Shown: positions 30,193 through 40,074, counted from the first letter of the stretch. The stretch is 64,000 bases of DNA from Hungatella sp. UBA7603 (GCA_002478865.1 DLJZ01000027.1:137306-201305), one strand, 5' to 3'. The notes: generated by a model not told the origin, from the sequence alone. A program made the numbers and translations.

Positions 30193-31446
30193 TTATTTCC
30201 GGTTTAATAATACTTCTTTCTCATAGGTAGCAACTTCTTTAAACCAGTCTTCCTTTGCAGGTACTCCATTTATTTCACAGAAATAATTCCATACATCGCC
30301 AATAGGATAAAGCTTTAATTCCTCTTGAAGCATCATCAGTTCCGTGAAGCTGCGGGAATTCTGAAGCTGTGCCAGTTTCTCATTAGGAAGAAGCAGGGCG
30401 TTAAGTAATGCCTTTTGCATGTTTCTCATTCCAACCACCCAAGCACTGACGCGGTTGATGCTGGCGTCGAAAAAGTCAAGTGCTAAAAGAACTCGTTCGG
30501 AACCGCCCCGTATAATTTCCTTTGCGATTTCCTTTGTCTCATCATCAAATAACACAACGTGATCACTATCCCAGCGCACTGGTCTAGTCACGTGAAGGGC
30601 TACCTTATCGAAGAATAAAAGCATGGAAGAGATCTTATCTGATACTACTTCCGTTGGATGATAATGTCCGCTGTCAAGAAGGCACAAAATATCATTTTTT
30701 GAAGCGTAATTCATATAAAATTCATGGGAGCCTATGGTGCAGCTTTCCATACCGATTCCAAATACCTTTGATTCTACTGCTACCAGCACCTTTGTTTTAT
30801 CATACTCCATGGAAAGGATCTGGTCCAGAGAATCCTTAAGTCTTGCTCTTGGAGAGGTACGGTCTGCTGGAATGTCTTTAAATCCATCGGGAATCCAGAT
30901 ATTCATGGTACATGGATTTCCCTGTTCCGTAGCAAAATATTCAGAGATTTTAATACACGCTTTTACATGATCAATCCAGAAAGAACGAATCTTTGGATCT
31001 TCGCTTGATAAGGTGGCATTTTCTGCATTGGCATGTGAGAACAAGGTTGGGTTAAAATCAATTCCGATTTCCTTCTCCTTTGCAAACTCCACCCATTTTT
31101 TAAAGTGCTTTGGCTCTAACTGATCTCTATCCGCCCATTCTCCCTCTTCGAAGATAGCGTAGCTTGCATGTAAGTTAATGCGGTGTTTTCCAGGAATGAG
31201 ACTTAATGTTTTATCCATATCTGCCATCAATTCCTCTGGGTTTCTGGCGCGTCCTGGATAGTTACCTGTTGTCTGGATTCCTCCTGAAAGAGCGCCTGCT
31301 CCGTCAAATCCAGTTACATCATCTCCCTGCCAGCAGTGCATGGAGATAGGAATCGCTTTTAACGCTTTCATTGCAACATCTGTATCCACACCAATTGCTT
31401 TGTATACTTCTTTCGCTGCATCATATCTTTCTTTTAATGTCATCAT
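30193..31446 (-). CDS. rhaA: L-rhamnose isomerase
   Basis: 417 residues, the family length. It converts L-rhamnose to L-rhamnulose with a divalent metal. The early ISMHCWQGDDV segment, the INLHASYAI strand, and the metal-binding ESKVFGIGMES, DSGHYHPTE and LDFFDAS stretches are all seen. The gene begins with two consecutive ATG codons behind GGAGAAG; either can be used. It sits between rhaM and rhaD. Confidence 0.96.
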   Translation of the reverse strand: MMTLKERYDAAKEVYKAIGVDTDVAMKALKAIPISMHCWQGDDVTGFDGAGALSGGIQTTGNYPGRARNPEELMADMDKTLSLIPGKHRINLHASYAIFEEGEWADRDQLEPKHFKKWVEFAKEKEIGIDFNPTLFSHANAENATLSSEDPKIRSFWIDHVKACIKISEYFATEQGNPCTMNIWIPDGFKDIPADRTSPRARLKDSLDQILSMEYDKTKVLVAVESKVFGIGMESCTIGSHEFYMNYASKNDILCLLDSGHYHPTEVVSDKISSMLLFFDKVALHVTRPVRWDSDHVVLFDDETKEIAKEIIRGGSERVLLALDFFDASINRVSAWVVGMRNMQKALLNALLLPNEKLAQLQNSRSFTELMMLQEELKLYPIGDVWNYFCEINGVPAKEDWFKEVATYEKEVLLNRK

Positions 31447-31466
31447 CTTTCTTCTCCTTTAATCTA

Positions 31467-31781
31467 TTAATCCAGATGAAATACGGGCTTTAGTGAAACA
31501 GAAACAGGACTGTTGTCCGGGTTGGTGCTCATGATATCTGCCATGAAATCCCACCATTTCCGGTTGATTGGAGTATCGGCTGATTTGGCCCATCTCTCCT
31601 CATCTTCAATCTCAATATAGCCATATAGAACATTGGTTTCTTCGTCTAAAAATATGGAATAATTATGACCGCCGCACTGGTTGATCATTTCCCTCATCTC
31701 CGGCCAGAGCATATTGTGCCTCTTTTCATATTCTTCCGCCATTCCTTCATTTAAGTACATTTTAAATGATTTTCTGATCAT
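31467..31781 (-). CDS. rhaM: L-rhamnose mutarotase
   Basis: 104 residues, the usual length. It interconverts the alpha and beta anomers of L-rhamnose. The N-terminal region with the YEKRHNMLWPEM stretch (active-site His) and the ending with KWWDFMADIM are diagnostic. 13 bases after rhaB and 20 before rhaA. Confidence 0.95.
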   Translation of the reverse strand: MIRKSFKMYLNEGMAEEYEKRHNMLWPEMREMINQCGGHNYSIFLDEETNVLYGYIEIEDEERWAKSADTPINRKWWDFMADIMSTNPDNSPVSVSLKPVFHLD

Positions 31782-31794
31782 ATATTTTTCTCCT

Positions 31795-33231
31795 TTATTC
31801 CGATATTTTCAAAGGCTTATATTCTTTCACTGCAAAGGACTGATATACTCCTTCTCTAGCCTGTTTTAAATCGTTAAATTCATGATTTGCAAGCATTTGG
31901 GCCAGCAAGTTTCCAATGGCAGTGGCCTCTCCTGGTCCTGCATATACGGTTCGCTCCGTAACGTCTGCCGTAAGCTTGTTTAGATACTCTGCGTTAGAGC
32001 CGCCGCCAACTACGTGAATGGACTTATATGTTTTCCCGGTAATGGACTCCAGCTCCTTCACCGTCTGAGCATAGCAAACGGCTAAGCTGTTATAGATAAC
32101 CCCAGAAATCTCTCCAGGCGTGTTTGGAACCTGTAGCTTCTTCTCTTTGCAATACTCTCTTACTGCCGTTATCATGCTTTCAGGTGCCAGAAATGCGGTA
32201 TCATTGCAATCCACAAGTGAACTTATGGATTCCTTGGAAGCCATCTCACAAAGCTGTGCAAAGGAATATTCTTCTCCTTTTTCTGATAGTTCTTTTCTCA
32301 CGGACTGAATCATCCAAAGCCCCATAATATTTTTTAAATACCGATAACGGGTATCATATCCACCTTCGTTTGTAAAATTCGCTTCCATACTTTTCACAGA
32401 ACAATCTGCTTTTAAAAGTTCGGTTCCCATCAGGGACCATGTTCCTGAACTGATATACAACATATCTTCCATGGATGCACCGGGAACAACTGGAACTGCC
32501 ATAACCGCGGAGGCGGTATCATGAGTGGCAGGAAGAATCACCTGACAATCAAAGCCCACGTCTTCTTTTACCTTATTCGTAAGTCCGCCAACCAGAGTTC
32601 CTGGCATGGAAAGTGGTCCAAAAAATTCCTGTGGAAGACCAAGGCTCTGAATCAAATCGTAATCCCAGGTACCCGTAACTGGACTTACTAGCTGAGTGGT
32701 GGTGGCATTGGTATACTCTTGTTTCTTTGCTCCAGTCAGCAGGTAGTGAAAGTAATCCGGTATCATTAGAAGGCTCTCCGCTTCTTTTAAATGCTCTGGA
32801 GTTTTATTCTTTACTGCCGTAAGCTGATAGATGGTATTAAAGATCTGCTTTTGAATTCCCGTTCTTTCATAAAGCTGTGTAAGAGGTATGGTCTTATAAA
32901 CCTCTTCATCCATGCCTTTTGTTCTGTCATCCCGATACCCAACCGCTTCTCCTAGAATTTCCCCGTCTTTGTTAAGTAGAACAAAATCCACCGCCCAGGT
33001 ATCAATTCCCATGCTTACCGGAATCTTGCCAAGCTTTTTGCACTGTTTCATTCCTTCTAAGATCTCTGCAAATAAGGACTCTACATCCCAGCAAAGCTTT
33101 CCGTCCTTTCGCTTCATGCCGTTCTCAAACCGATATATCTCCTCCAGAAGAATCTTTCCTTCTTTCACCGTCCCAAGAATATGGCGTCCGCTGGAAGCTC
33201 CAATATCTACGGCAAGATAGTATTTTTCCAT
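31795..33231 (-). CDS. rhaB: rhamnulokinase
   Basis: 478 residues, FGGY kinase family. It phosphorylates L-rhamnulose at O1. The N-terminal phosphate loop LAVDIGASSGRHILG, GIDTWAVDFVLL and the C-terminal HVVGGGSNAEYLNKLTAD are typical. The start at 33231 lies behind GGGAGGGG; five in-frame codons upstream are rejected. First gene of the rha operon, with no dedicated regulator or rhamnose transporter alongside. Confidence 0.95.
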   Translation of the reverse strand: MEKYYLAVDIGASSGRHILGTVKEGKILLEEIYRFENGMKRKDGKLCWDVESLFAEILEGMKQCKKLGKIPVSMGIDTWAVDFVLLNKDGEILGEAVGYRDDRTKGMDEEVYKTIPLTQLYERTGIQKQIFNTIYQLTAVKNKTPEHLKEAESLLMIPDYFHYLLTGAKKQEYTNATTTQLVSPVTGTWDYDLIQSLGLPQEFFGPLSMPGTLVGGLTNKVKEDVGFDCQVILPATHDTASAVMAVPVVPGASMEDMLYISSGTWSLMGTELLKADCSVKSMEANFTNEGGYDTRYRYLKNIMGLWMIQSVRKELSEKGEEYSFAQLCEMASKESISSLVDCNDTAFLAPESMITAVREYCKEKKLQVPNTPGEISGVIYNSLAVCYAQTVKELESITGKTYKSIHVVGGGSNAEYLNKLTADVTERTVYAGPGEATAIGNLLAQMLANHEFNDLKQAREGVYQSFAVKEYKPLKISE

Positions 33232-33283
33232 GCTTACCCCTCCCATATTTTTCTTCTTCTATCATAATTCATTTTTATATAAA

Positions 33284-33322
33284 AAATAAGGACGCTGTTT
33301 ATTTAAAACAACGTCCTTATTT
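33284..33322 (-). terminator. terminator between the LysR gene and rhaB
   Basis: AAATAAGGACG and CGTCCTTATTT pair around TGTTT/AAACA; T-rich on the minus strand after the stem. It separates the aconitase/LysR unit from the rha operon. The rha promoter has to lie within the 50 bases after it or be overlapped by it. Confidence 0.7.
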
Positions 33323-33358
33323 GCACTTTCTGATAAAAGCTTTCTTCCACAGGTTGGG

Positions 33359-34228
33359 TTATCTCATTGCAAGCTCTCGCTCTACATAATGAATAAAATC
33401 TTCTAACATCTTTGACTTTCTCTTGTTCTTTGGATAGATAAACCAGGTATTTCGAATCACCGGAGTCCCGTCCTTTTTTGTAAGTGGAGTCAGACATAGA
33501 TTATATTCATTCACAAAGTTATTTGGTAAAAAACAACTGGTGTAACCAGGCCCCTTACTGATTAGCTGCCAGGCAAAATCAATAAAGCCTACCTCCATAC
33601 CAGAAGGCATCACTGTCCCATAACGGTCCTGCCACCATTCATCCAAAAGCTCCTTAGTACGGTCATTGGTGCTGTAAGCGATTCGCTGCAAATTAGGTAA
33701 CTGGTTAAAATCCACCTTTTCCTTGGTGATGAGATATGCCTGATTTTGATCAATCAATACTTTATTTACAGCACCCTCATAATCTCCCCGGATAAAACCA
33801 ACATCAACAGCCCCCTCTAACAGCTTTCTAAAAAGAAGATTGCTCTGTTCATTCACGATGTGAAAATTAACATTGGAATGTGTTTGTTTATATTGGTACA
33901 AAACATCTGTTAGGGTATATTTACTGTATGTGTACGAAGAACCAATCACAATGCTCTCTTTTGCATTTTCTTTTAATTCGTCTAGTCCCTGGTTGGTCTC
34001 CTTCATAAAATCCAGATAGGTCTTCGCCTGCTTAGCCAGAAATTCACCTTCCTTGGTAAACGCAAGCCCCTGTGGTGTTCTATTTACAATGGTCACCTGA
34101 AATTCTGATTCCATGTTCTGGAGCCTTTTTGTAAGGGAAGGCTGTGTCATAAATAACAGGCTGGCCGCCTTTGACATATTTGGATTTTTGTAAAGCTCAT
34201 ACAGGATCTCCCAATCAGAATCTCTCAT
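33359..34228 (-). CDS. LysR family transcriptional regulator
   Basis: 289 residues. The winged HTH is at residues about 1-60 (NMSKAASLLFMTQPSLTKRLQNME), and the effector domain follows (ESIVIGSSYTYSKY...). The protein lies 82 bases after the isocitrate dehydrogenase gene on the same strand. In Bacillus the LysR protein CcpC senses citrate and represses aconitase and citrate synthase; a similar role is a reasonable inference from position only. It could also act on rha, which is downstream past a terminator. Confidence 0.85.
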   Translation of the reverse strand: MRDSDWEILYELYKNPNMSKAASLLFMTQPSLTKRLQNMESEFQVTIVNRTPQGLAFTKEGEFLAKQAKTYLDFMKETNQGLDELKENAKESIVIGSSYTYSKYTLTDVLYQYKQTHSNVNFHIVNEQSNLLFRKLLEGAVDVGFIRGDYEGAVNKVLIDQNQAYLITKEKVDFNQLPNLQRIAYSTNDRTKELLDEWWQDRYGTVMPSGMEVGFIDFAWQLISKGPGYTSCFLPNNFVNEYNLCLTPLTKKDGTPVIRNTWFIYPKNKRKSKMLEDFIHYVERELAMR

Positions 34229-34310
34229 TCCACTGCCCCTTTGTCCTTTTCCTCCATTTTATCAGACCCTTTTATCTAATACAAGGTGGAAGTCAAATGT
34301 CCAAGAGAGT

Positions 34311-35471
34311 TTATACTATTCTTTCTAAGGTATAAAGTAGATAATCTGTAAAATCTGCCGCACTGGCATCTTCCTTTCTGGTCGTAATCACTAATTTTTT
34401 CTCTGTCACAACACAAATATCCAGTGCCTCATCCAAAAGCTCCTTCTTTTCCCCATATCCAATATGTTGGAGCATCTGACCCATCGCCCGAATTAAGCTA
34501 CAGGGGTCTGCATATTCCCCTCTGCCCTCAGCGATTAAATTGGGGGCTGTGCCATGGATTGCTTCAAACAGGGCGTATTGATTGCCAATATTAGCGGAAG
34601 AGGCAGTACCAAGCCCTCCCTGGTGTTCTGCTGCCACATCGGTGACAATATCTCCATAGAGGTTGGGAAGAATCACCACTTCCATCCCCTTATTGAATTC
34701 TGGATCCATCATTTTGGCACACATGGCATCCACAAACCGATCCTGAACCTGAATTTCCGGGTATTCTTCTCCCACCTTATGAACTATATTGCTGAAATTC
34801 CCATCCGTCAATTTAACGATGTTTGCTTTTGTAACGATGGTAATATTCTTTTTCCCATTTCTTTTTGCAAAGTCAAATGCGGCTCTGGCAATCCGCTCAC
34901 TGCCTTCTTTTGTCTGTATCTTAAAATCTATGGCAAGATCTTCATTTACCTGAATTCCTTTGTCTCCCCATATATATTCACCTTCTATATTTTCTCGAAA
35001 GAACGTCCAATCAATGTTTTTATCAGGGATTTTTACTGGGCGAACCGCTGCATAAAGGTCCAGTCCTCTTCGAAGAAGGCTGTTGGCGCTGATTAAATTG
35101 GGGAGCCCTTCTCCAGCCTTCGGGGTTACCATTGGTCCTTTTACCAGAACATTGCATTTCTTAATCTCTTCAAATACGTTTTCGGGTAGGCTATTCATTT
35201 TATCTACCCGATTTTCAATAGTCATTCCTTCTATTGTCCTTAATTCAATCTTACCGCAATTAATTTCATCCCGTACCAGTTTTTTTAACACACGAAGCGC
35301 CTGTTCCATAATAATCGGCCCAATACCGTCTCCAGGCAAAATCCCAATTACAATCTTATTAAGTTTTCCAAAGTCCGTCACTTCAGTCGTGGACTTCATG
35401 CGCTTTATTCTTTCATATTCCCCTTGAATCAATGTTCCAAATGTAACTTCTGCAACCTTTTTGTTATCCAT
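34311..35471 (-). CDS. isocitrate/isopropylmalate dehydrogenase family protein, probable NAD-dependent isocitrate dehydrogenase
   Basis: 386 residues. It has GILPGDGIGPIIME at the start of the fold, FFRENIEGEY with the substrate-binding Arg and Tyr, the KANIVKLTDG segment with the catalytic Lys, and NLYGDIVTDVAAEHQGGLG with metal-binding Asp residues. Gene order after aconitase supports isocitrate rather than isopropylmalate. It would make 2-oxoglutarate for glutamate. The start at 35471 lies after GGGAGGA; eight codons upstream are rejected. It follows acn by 28 bases. Confidence 0.86.
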   Translation of the reverse strand: MDNKKVAEVTFGTLIQGEYERIKRMKSTTEVTDFGKLNKIVIGILPGDGIGPIIMEQALRVLKKLVRDEINCGKIELRTIEGMTIENRVDKMNSLPENVFEEIKKCNVLVKGPMVTPKAGEGLPNLISANSLLRRGLDLYAAVRPVKIPDKNIDWTFFRENIEGEYIWGDKGIQVNEDLAIDFKIQTKEGSERIARAAFDFAKRNGKKNITIVTKANIVKLTDGNFSNIVHKVGEEYPEIQVQDRFVDAMCAKMMDPEFNKGMEVVILPNLYGDIVTDVAAEHQGGLGTASSANIGNQYALFEAIHGTAPNLIAEGRGEYADPCSLIRAMGQMLQHIGYGEKKELLDEALDICVVTEKKLVITTRKEDASAADFTDYLLYTLERIV

Positions 35472-35499
35472 GGTTCCTCCCTTTCCTTTTACCAAATAG

Positions 35500-37455
35500 T
35501 TATGAGTTCTCTAAAAGCTGCTTTTTCAAATAAGTCAACTGACCACCACTTAAAACAACCTCCATCTCGTTATCCGTTATCTCTAGTTTGACATCAAACT
35601 GGAGATGACGTGTTATGTTTTTTATGGTTATCGTCCTTGTAGGAATCTGTTCCAGCAGATTTTCAATTTCCAGTTCATCTTCTAATTCCAAGCCATCGTA
35701 ATCTGCGGGATTGGCAAATATCATAGGAATGATGCCATGATTGATTAAATTGCCCTTATGGATTCTGGCTATACTTTTAGCGATTACTGCCTTGACCCCG
35801 AGATACATGGGGTTAATGGCCGCATGTTCTCTGGAGGAACCTTGTCCATAATTCTCACCGCCAATAATAATGCTTTTCCCCATTGCCTTTGCACGTGCCG
35901 CAAAATCAGGAGCATACCGGTGATAGCAGAACTGTGACATAAGTGGGATGTTAGAACGCATACTGCTAAACTCTGCACTTGCAGGTGTAATATCATCGGT
36001 GGAAATGTTATCCTTGCCTTTTAAACTGATCGGCGCACACAAATAATTCTCCAGTGCATCTGGAACCGGAAGCGGCTTAATATTGGGGCCTCTCACCACA
36101 GTTACTTCTAATGCTTCTTCCTCAGGAAGGGGCTTAATGAGCATTCCATCATCAATTCTATACTCTTTCGGCTCTTTTACTTCTGATAGCTTCCCAATCT
36201 CTATCCCAAGAATCTCCTCTGCAGTGGCAAAGGTCCCGGTAATGGCGGTAGCAGCAGCGCTTTCCGGGCTAACCAGATAAATCTCTGCCGTTGGATTACC
36301 TGCTCTTCCTATAAAGTTCCGGTTGGTGGTACGCACTGCGATTCCCTTCGTGGCAGGGGTCTGCCCGATGGCACAGCAAGGACCGCATGCGATTTCCAGC
36401 ATTCGAACTCCTGCGTCAAGCAGCATATCAATGTATCCATCCTGCATGAGTTTTTTATAAATCTGCTTTGATGCCACCGCACAGGTACAGCTTACATTTT
36501 CATTTACCTGATGACCTTTTAAAACCAGAGCTGCTTTTGCAATATCCGAATAACTGGCATTGGTACAACTTCCGATAAATACCTGCTGCACTGGCCTTTT
36601 TTCCACCTCACGGATACGCGTAACGTTATCTGGCTGATGAGGACAGGATATTAACGGTTCCAACTCACTTAGATTGATTTCCATGAAACCGTCATATTCC
36701 GCATCGGAATCAGGAAGCAGTTTCTTATAATCCTCCTCACGCCCCTGGGAGATTAGAAATTTCCGAACCTGTTCATCTGCTGGGAATATGGAAGTGGTTG
36801 CACCGGTTTCTGCCCCCATATTGGTGATGGTAGCCCTAGCGGAAACTTCCAAAGCCTCAGCGCCTGGGCCTACATATTCATACACGTTTCCAAGTCCACC
36901 TTTGATGCTGACACGACGCAGCATCTCTAAAATGATATCTTTTGCATTGCAACCAGGTTTTAATGCTCCTAACAGGTTGACCCTTATAACCTTTGGCATA
37001 GTAAGACGCATGGGAACTCCGGTCATTGCGGTAGCCACATCCATACCTCCTACTCCGATACAAAGCATACCAATGGATCCACCATGAGGCGTGTGACTGT
37101 CACCGCCCATACTGATTTTCCCTGGTACCCCAAACCGTGCCACATGAACCGAGTGACAGATTCCATTACCAGGACGTGATACATGAACTCCGTAACATTT
37201 CGCCACGGATTGCAGATAAATGTGATCATCTGGCGTTTTATTATCTACATACAACAGGTTATGATCCAAGTAGCTGACGCTGCATTCTGTACGTACACGG
37301 TCAATTCCTACCGCCTCAAACGCAAGATAGGTCATGACTGCATTAATGTCATGGGTCAGCGTCTGATCCACTTTTATAAATATTTCCTCTCCAGGAATCA
37401 TGTTTCCTGAAACCAAATGTGATTCAATAATCTTATGTGTTAATGACTTTCCCAC
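35500..37455 (-). CDS. aconitate hydratase, single-chain LeuC/LeuD-like type
   Basis: 651 residues, much shorter than AcnA or AcnB (about 900) and fitting the compact aconitase type known from Aquifex and clostridia. The iron-sulfur ligands are in IGSCTNASYS and EIACGPCCAIGQTP; the swivel domain near the C-terminus has NYGQGSSREHAAI. It isomerises citrate to isocitrate. The start is a GTG at 37455 behind GGGAGG. Upstream, TTGCAT and CATTAT 18 bases apart may be the promoter. First gene of acn-icd-(lysR). Confidence 0.9.
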   Translation of the reverse strand: MGKSLTHKIIESHLVSGNMIPGEEIFIKVDQTLTHDINAVMTYLAFEAVGIDRVRTECSVSYLDHNLLYVDNKTPDDHIYLQSVAKCYGVHVSRPGNGICHSVHVARFGVPGKISMGGDSHTPHGGSIGMLCIGVGGMDVATAMTGVPMRLTMPKVIRVNLLGALKPGCNAKDIILEMLRRVSIKGGLGNVYEYVGPGAEALEVSARATITNMGAETGATTSIFPADEQVRKFLISQGREEDYKKLLPDSDAEYDGFMEINLSELEPLISCPHQPDNVTRIREVEKRPVQQVFIGSCTNASYSDIAKAALVLKGHQVNENVSCTCAVASKQIYKKLMQDGYIDMLLDAGVRMLEIACGPCCAIGQTPATKGIAVRTTNRNFIGRAGNPTAEIYLVSPESAAATAITGTFATAEEILGIEIGKLSEVKEPKEYRIDDGMLIKPLPEEEALEVTVVRGPNIKPLPVPDALENYLCAPISLKGKDNISTDDITPASAEFSSMRSNIPLMSQFCYHRYAPDFAARAKAMGKSIIIGGENYGQGSSREHAAINPMYLGVKAVIAKSIARIHKGNLINHGIIPMIFANPADYDGLELEDELEIENLLEQIPTRTITIKNITRHLQFDVKLEITDNEMEVVLSGGQLTYLKKQLLENS

Positions 37456-37573
37456 GGATATACCTCCCTATTTGACTCTCGTATTATTTTATCCTTGCTG
37501 TATGCCTTGTGCATAATGAAATTTAAGAATGTTCCTATGCAAAAGAAGAATAGGTTCTTTGCTCGCATCATAA

Positions 37574-37611
37574 GAACAAAAAAAGAAAAGAAGCCGAGCA
37601 AGCTTCTTTTC
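37574..37611 (-). terminator. terminator of the surface protein gene
   Basis: GAAAAGAAGC and GCTTCTTTTC around a 7-base loop, then TTTTTTTG on the minus strand. Confidence 0.85.
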
Positions 37612-37703
37612 TACAGACAGATATGGAATATGAATCTCCCTTTACTAAAAGAACAATAACAAGGTGCAGTTCTTTAGCGAGACAAGTTCTGTTACAATTG
37701 TTT

Positions 37704-39563
37704 TTATTTTCTCTTTCTGCGGAACCAGTATAATAACCCACCGCCCAGAACTACACATACTGCTACAATTTCTATGGCTGTGACTGCCGAGCTGTTATTT
37801 GTATCAGCAGTCTGATTCTGAGTATTTGATTCTGTATCTAACGGAACTTCTGCCGTTTCTTCTACTGCCCCACTGTTCTCTCCAAAGGAAGTAACTGTGC
37901 CATAATACTGATCAAATACCGTACGATCTATGTATGAGGTACTTAACTGATTGCTGTCGTCTGTGGTTACTGTGGTCGTATAACTTCCAGTAACGGTGAC
38001 AATAACCCCACTAGTACCAGTAACCACTGTTTGACCACCTGCTATAATGCTGACAGCTTTCCCTTCACCATCAACAATTACAGATCCGCTTTCTGCATTT
38101 AAGTCCGTGACAATCGAGTCTCCCGTAACCACCCACTGAGAGCTGTTGTCAATATTCATGGTAATTGGTGCTGATGATACATCTGTATTCACTGCATTAC
38201 TGGAAATGGCCGTTGCTCCTGTATACGTGGTGTTTTTTAATAAATATAGATTCAAGCTGCTGATGGTATCCACATCAATGTTACCTGCCAACGTCTGGCC
38301 AATTCCAGTAAATTTCGCCTTTGCCCCGTTTTCTCCTTTCGTTCCCCAGTTATTAGAATCATTTCCCCATACCGTCAGAAGATTTGCTTTACTGCTGTCA
38401 AAGTCAAGAACTGTATTGCTAAGGACAACATTGGCTTTTGTATTGGTTAGATAAAACATGGTACCACCATCAACCGCACTTTTTAAAGTAGAATCAGATG
38501 CCTCAAAGGTTGCGGTCTCTCCCGTAGCAGCTTCCGCATCACCAGATGTAGACTGGTAGATGATGACTCCATTGGCAATGGGATCACTGCCAGTTGTTCC
38601 TTTATTAGTACTGGTTAGAGCGGAATTATAAATACGAATGGTATTTAATCCTTCCATTCCTGCGATCTGGCTTCCAGAAGCAGTACCTGTTACCTGATCC
38701 ACTTCAATGTTTCCAGTGGAATACAATAGTGGAGAACCGGAACCTTCTGTACTGAGAGAACTATTGGTTACAGAAATACTTCCACCTCCTCGGTCAGTTG
38801 CAATCGTCGCACTATGATCACCTTTGGTTGATATCGTCATCAGATTTGCAAGGATAGTGCCTCCATATGTGGCATCAAGTCCTCTGGAGTTTCCTGCGGT
38901 CGTCTTTATGGTATTATTGTTCGCATACACGAAGGCATTATCTGTAGCAAAGATGCCATTACTTCCTTCACTGTCTGCATCTAAAAAGCTATTGGAAATA
39001 TAGGCAGAAGAATCTTTATTTACCGCTAGAAGGATGGAATTTACTCCATAAAAATTGCAATTGTCTCCATTGGAATCATCACCTGATTTTTTAAGGGTTC
39101 CTTCTATAAAGGTAAGGGTTCCCCCATTCTTTACCAGTGCCGCATTCTGATCCGGATTTGATGCCGTATACGTTTCCTTGTTGGAGTTTGCCTTCTTTCC
39201 ATCAGCAGTCAGGGCCGCTTCATAGGTTCCTTCATAATCATATGTCATGGTATCTGCCCCTTTCATGCCTCCTGGGGGAGCGTCCTGAGGTGGTTGATTA
39301 GAAGGTGCCCCGGAGGGAGGTGTCTGACCGGACTGACTGTCTTTTTGAGATGGCTGTTCCCCAGGAGCTTTGGGTTCCTGGGGAGGCTTTTGCCCCGATG
39401 GTGCCCCTGACGGAGGTGTCTTTTCCTGATCGGCAGATTCTGACTGTATTGTTTCAACGGTTGTATTTGCAGCCCTCACCGTAATTGCAGGTGATGCGGC
39501 TGACACGATCAAAGTCATGATTAGCACACCTGTCATAGTCTTATTAAATTTAGTAAAATGCAT
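37704..39563 (-). CDS. secreted, membrane-anchored beta-helix surface protein
   Basis: 619 residues. A signal peptide covers about residues 1-31. Residues about 45-105 are a Pro/Gly/Ser/Gln-rich linker with two near copies of PPSGAPS followed by Q-rich PPQ. The main body (about 110-520) alternates short beta strands with Asn/Thr/Gly turns and phrases such as SAYISNSFLDADSEGSNG, a right-handed beta-helix pattern. The C-terminus has one membrane helix followed by RRKRK; no LPXTG motif is seen, so anchoring is by the membrane. Function is unknown; adhesin-like or polysaccharide-binding roles are guesses. Single-gene unit with an OmpR-type repeat at its promoter. Confidence 0.7.
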   Translation of the reverse strand: MHFTKFNKTMTGVLIMTLIVSAASPAITVRAANTTVETIQSESADQEKTPPSGAPSGQKPPQEPKAPGEQPSQKDSQSGQTPPSGAPSNQPPQDAPPGGMKGADTMTYDYEGTYEAALTADGKKANSNKETYTASNPDQNAALVKNGGTLTFIEGTLKKSGDDSNGDNCNFYGVNSILLAVNKDSSAYISNSFLDADSEGSNGIFATDNAFVYANNNTIKTTAGNSRGLDATYGGTILANLMTISTKGDHSATIATDRGGGSISVTNSSLSTEGSGSPLLYSTGNIEVDQVTGTASGSQIAGMEGLNTIRIYNSALTSTNKGTTGSDPIANGVIIYQSTSGDAEAATGETATFEASDSTLKSAVDGGTMFYLTNTKANVVLSNTVLDFDSSKANLLTVWGNDSNNWGTKGENGAKAKFTGIGQTLAGNIDVDTISSLNLYLLKNTTYTGATAISSNAVNTDVSSAPITMNIDNSSQWVVTGDSIVTDLNAESGSVIVDGEGKAVSIIAGGQTVVTGTSGVIVTVTGSYTTTVTTDDSNQLSTSYIDRTVFDQYYGTVTSFGENSGAVEETAEVPLDTESNTQNQTADTNNSSAVTAIEIVAVCVVLGGGLLYWFRRKRK

Positions 39564-39622
39564 ATTGTTGCCTCCTTTTTAAGATGAAGTTCTCTCTTAT
39601 GAAAGCATGATATAATAAGAAG

Positions 39623-39639
39623 CTTAAATTCTCCTTAAA
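39623..39639 (-). promoter_or_regulatory. direct repeats of OmpR/PhoB-type response regulator box
   Basis: On the minus strand TTTAAG, five bases, TTTAAG, an 11-base period, about 60 bases before the surface protein start codon and close to TATCAT, a possible -10. OmpR-family regulators often bind such tandem hexamers. No two-component genes are in the window. Confidence 0.45.
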
Positions 39640-39690
39640 TAAATGTATAGATTCTGTGAACAAAATACTTGAGATTTCTCATAAGTACAT

Positions 39691-39732
39691 AAAAAAAGAC
39701 CAGAATCTTCGTTGAAGATTTCTGATCTTTTA
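39691..39732. terminator. terminator downstream of the coiled-coil gene
   Basis: AAAAGACCAGAATCTTC and GAAGATTTCTGATCTTTT form a stem with two mismatches around GTT, with A and T tracts on both sides. Confidence 0.6.
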
Positions 39733-39831
39733 ATCCATCTAGCTTCTGCTATAACCACATTTTGTGACTTTTTAAATTTCATTATGGAATCATAGCCTTT
39801 TTATTATGTTACTGCATGTAGAGTGCTTCTG

Positions 39832-40074
39832 TTATTCAGCCACATCTGTTTTAGATGAGATCAAAAGCTCTTTTAAATCCATAATAGACATCTCGTGCTC
39901 GTCCAATATTGATGATACTTCTTTAAACTGTTCTAACTTAATTTTATCTTGAATTTCTTTTTCCTTTTCCTCTAATGTAATAAGACAATCCTTATACTGT
40001 TTCATGGATTCTCTTACCTCTTTTAATTCTTCATTCAGTTTTTCAAGTGGTGTCTTTCTTACTCCTCTTGGCAT
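39832..40074 (-). CDS. small charged coiled-coil protein, unknown function
   Basis: 80 residues starting MPRGVRKTPLEKLNEEL. From about residue 8 to 60 the protein is a continuous heptad-like, Lys/Glu-rich coiled coil; the end is ISSKTDVAE. I recognise no domain. The start at 40074 lies behind GGAGAG; six in-frame codons upstream are less likely. It stands alone between the surface protein gene and the AraC gene. Confidence 0.6.
   Translation of the reverse strand: MPRGVRKTPLEKLNEELKEVRESMKQYKDCLITLEEKEKEIQDKIKLEQFKEVSSILDEHEMSIMDLKELLISSKTDVAE

Noticed and set aside
34554..35096. 180-codon plus-strand open frame opposite the isocitrate dehydrogenase gene
   Set aside because: Shadow frame; no start signal and no recognisable protein pattern.
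39480..39563. Sortase (LPXTG) anchoring of the surface protein
   Set aside because: No LPXTG-like motif before the C-terminal helix; only a helix and basic tail are seen.
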